A stretch of 15,454 nucleotides of DNA. Source: an uncultured Oscillospiraceae bacterium. Its GTDB lineage: Bacteria; Bacillota; Clostridia; Oscillospirales; Oscillospiraceae. Location: contig CAKTIH010000043.1 in NCBI GenBank assembly GCA_934565615.1, positions 1-15,454 of the forward strand, written 5' to 3'. A program made the translations under genes and the position numbers. This document shows positions 13,930 through 15,454 of this stretch, piece by piece; the first letter of the stretch is position 1, and the number at the start of each line of letters is the position of its first letter. The notes under the pieces were generated by a model. It was not told the origin of the DNA and made no database searches. It saw only the letters and a program-made list of their open reading frames with translations.

Positions 13930-14754
13930 ATGACGGATATGGGAAAATACGCGCTGACAATATGCGCGGTGATGGCACTGCTGTGCGGCTGTCAGGCGGC
14001 TGATGAGACGCTGCCCACGGAGCAGACGGCAGGGCAGGTGACGGCAGCGGTATCGACACCTGCACCGGCACCGACAGAGGAGGTGCGCACACTGACGCGG
14101 GAGGAATATGAAGAGTGGATGCATGAGCGCAGCGCTGTGGACGGTAAGCTTTGCATAAGCCGGAGCGATGATGAGTATCTGAAAGCTCTCCCGCAGGATG
14201 AGCCGCGCAGCTTTGAGATCGCATATGATCCGTTTTACCTGACATGCGAAGAGTACCGGGAGAGATATAGCAAAATACTGAGCCTTATGAAAAAGCAGAG
14301 TGAGCTCGTCTACAGGACTCAGGCGGAGCTGATCGCCGCTGGGGAAAACGGCAGCGCGACCTTGGACTCCGACGCCGCGGCGTGGCATGAGGCGAACGAC
14401 AGCAAGCTCCCGCAGGAGTACTGGGACACACGGAATAAAATAAACGCCCTGAACGCGGAGCTTGCGGACATCATCGAAGTGGTGCAGCGGAACAACTGCA
14501 TCAAGGCGGCGGAGGCTTTCTCCGCCCTCGGCTGCGAGGCGGTGGTGATGCGGTATGACGAAGAGAATGGGGACAAGTTCGATTATGCGCAGATGACCGG
14601 GCAGCGCTATATGTGCATCGTGCAGGCGACGCCGGGGCAGCTGTACACCATAGGCGAAAAGCTTGATGAGGCTTATATGCTCGGCCTGCTTGACGACGGA
14701 ATAGGCGCGGAAAATGTGAAGCTCTTTACGATCAAGGTCTGGCCGGAGGAATGA
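13930..14754 (+). CDS. Predicted lipoprotein of an ECF sigma operon, unknown function
   Basis: A 274-residue secreted protein that I do not recognise. Residues 6-18 form a hydrophobic signal, and LCGC (18-21) is a lipobox, predicting lipidation at Cys21 and anchoring outside the membrane. A Thr/Pro/Ala-rich linker follows (about 25-52), then a charged helical region with coiled-coil character (about 105-200), and a C-terminal alpha/beta-looking segment with repeated Val-Met-Arg-Tyr and Cys-Ile-Val strands (about 200-274). The start ATG 13930 has AAAGGGG 7 bases upstream; an ATG at 13861 would lie inside the promoter. The sigma gene starts 6 bases after its stop. Position suggests an envelope sensor or target of the sigma factor, which is inference. 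Confidence 0.82.
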   Translation: MTDMGKYALTICAVMALLCGCQAADETLPTEQTAGQVTAAVSTPAPAPTEEVRTLTREEYEEWMHERSAVDGKLCISRSDDEYLKALPQDEPRSFEIAYDPFYLTCEEYRERYSKILSLMKKQSELVYRTQAELIAAGENGSATLDSDAAAWHEANDSKLPQEYWDTRNKINALNAELADIIEVVQRNNCIKAAEAFSALGCEAVVMRYDEENGDKFDYAQMTGQRYMCIVQATPGQLYTIGEKLDEAYMLGLLDDGIGAENVKLFTIKVWPEE

Positions 14755-14760
14755 ACGGCG

Positions 14761-15240
14761 ATGGAGAACAGGGAATTTGAGACCCTTGCGCGGCGGTACA
14801 TGGACATGGTGTTCCGTCTTGCGTTCAGCTATATGAAGAGCGCAAGCGACGCGGACGATGTGACGCAGAATGTTCTGCTGCGTCTGCTGAAAAACGCCAA
14901 GCCATTTGAGAGCGAGGAGCACGCGCGGTTCTGGCTCGTGCGCGTGACGGTGAACGAATGCAAGCGCTCGCTGAGATCGCCGTGGCGCAGGGCCGTGGAC
15001 ATTAAGGAGTACGCAAACGAGCTGCACTTCGAGACACAAGAGCACAGTGAGCTGTTTTACGCGGTGATGGAGCTGCCGGAAAAGTACCGGACGGCAATAT
15101 ATCTCTATTACTACGAGGACTATTCCACGGACGAGATAGCCCGGCTCACAGGAACCCCAGCGGCTACCGTGCGCACACGGCTGCGCCGCGGCCGGGAGCT
15201 GCTGAGAGCGGGACTGGAGGAGGTGAAGAGCAATGTTTGA
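14761..15240 (+). CDS. ECF-type RNA polymerase sigma factor (sigma-70 family)
   Basis: A 159-residue group IV sigma factor. Region 2 covers about residues 8-70, with YMDMVFRLAFSYMKSASDADDVTQNVLLRLL (13-43 as a landmark) including the DADDVTQ core-binding segment. A short linker follows, then region 4 at about 100-153, with ELPEKYRTAIYLYYYEDYSTDEIA and the helix-turn-helix TGTPAATVRTRLRRGRELLR, which reads the -35. Length and layout are standard. GGAGG lies 11 bases before the ATG, inside the end of the lipoprotein gene. The following anti-sigma gene overlaps its stop by 8 bases. Direct control of its own operon is suggested by the GGAAC-N17-CGTC element upstream. Confidence 0.95.
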   Translation: MENREFETLARRYMDMVFRLAFSYMKSASDADDVTQNVLLRLLKNAKPFESEEHARFWLVRVTVNECKRSLRSPWRRAVDIKEYANELHFETQEHSELFYAVMELPEKYRTAIYLYYYEDYSTDEIARLTGTPAATVRTRLRRGRELLRAGLEEVKSNV

Positions 15241-15454
15241 CGCGAAATTGTATAAGGAGGCATTCTCTGCTGTCCGCGCGCCGGAGAACACGATAGAGAG
15301 GGTCTATATGAATGACCGGCGGAGAAAGGCCAAAGCACCGAGAATGCTTCTCGTTGCGGCGATACTTGTGCCGCTGTTTATCCTGAGCGCTTTCGCGATA
15401 GGCTACGGGGCCATGCATGCCCACAAGACCGCGGCGGGGGAAGCAATGGCAGGC
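15233..15454 (+). CDS. Membrane anti-sigma factor, N-terminal part (cut by window edge)
   Basis: The first 74 residues of a protein that continues past the right edge. It starts MFDAKLYKEAFSAVRAPENT, a short helical N-terminus with ENTIERVYMN, typical of cytoplasmic sigma-binding segments in clostridial anti-sigma factors. A basic patch (DRRRKAKAPR, 28-37) precedes a transmembrane helix at about 38-60, which gives a cytoplasmic N-terminus by the positive-inside rule. AGGAGGT lies 8 bases before the ATG, and the ATG overlaps the last 8 bases of the sigma gene, implying coupled synthesis of the pair. The extracytoplasmic sensor domain is not visible, so its family cannot be settled. Confidence 0.8.
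   Translation, partial: MFDAKLYKEAFSAVRAPENTIERVYMNDRRRKAKAPRMLLVAAILVPLFILSAFAIGYGAMHAHKTAAGEAMAG

Noticed and set aside
13771..15291. In-frame upstream extension of the methyltransferase frame by about 507 codons
   Set aside because: The extension is antisense to the lipoprotein and sigma genes, lies upstream of a good promoter and ribosome binding site for the ATG at 13770, and shows Arg/His/Cys-rich non-protein-like sequence.

Overview
The window looks like a chromosomal segment from a low-to-mid GC Gram-positive anaerobe of the class Clostridia, probably an Oscillospiraceae/Ruminococcaceae-type gut bacterium. This is an inference from protein style, strong AGGAGG-type ribosome binding sites, occasional TTG starts, a groES-groEL operon under a CIRCE element, and a clostridial sigma / anti-sigma pair. 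Fifteen protein genes are supported: fourteen complete and one cut by the right edge. No rRNA, tRNA, CRISPR array, transposase or phage gene was seen.

Layout. (1) 104-1936 (-): a large polytopic membrane protein of DUF6020 / GT-C-like type in a visibly AT-richer stretch, ending at a hairpin near the left edge. (2) 2289-9501: a block of small-molecule or xenobiotic-response genes. It holds a flavodoxin (+) behind a palindromic operator-like site; a MATE exporter followed by a MarR regulator (-) behind a consensus promoter; two small membrane proteins and a TetR regulator as a tightly packed operon (-); then, divergently, a short UvrA paralogue lacking room for the UvrB-binding domain, followed by a Vat-type streptogramin A acetyltransferase (+). 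A 20-bp inverted repeat lies between the TetR operon and the uvrA-vat pair and is a candidate operator. (3) 9575-11629 (-): groES-groEL with a CIRCE operator that has unusually long arms. (4) 11691-13770 (-): a THUMP-domain rRNA methyltransferase followed by a diacylglycerol-kinase-like lipid kinase. (5) 13856-15454 (+): an ECF-type promoter, a lipoprotein, an ECF sigma factor, and a membrane anti-sigma factor truncated by the window edge.

How they fit together. The housekeeping chaperonin and methyltransferase units flank or interleave with accessory modules. The 2.3-9.5 kb block combines efflux (MATE), drug modification (Vat), a UvrA2-like ATPase and two repressor families, which suggests an antibiotic-response neighbourhood. 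The right-hand module looks like a self-regulated envelope-stress circuit: the sigma factor's likely target motif (GGAAC-N17-CGTC) sits directly upstream of its own operon. Convergent gene pairs are separated by strong hairpins at 2808-2840 and 9511-9546.

No wholly new system is evident. The most interesting leads are the uvrA2-vat pairing with its shared divergent control region, and the lipoprotein-first ECF operon.
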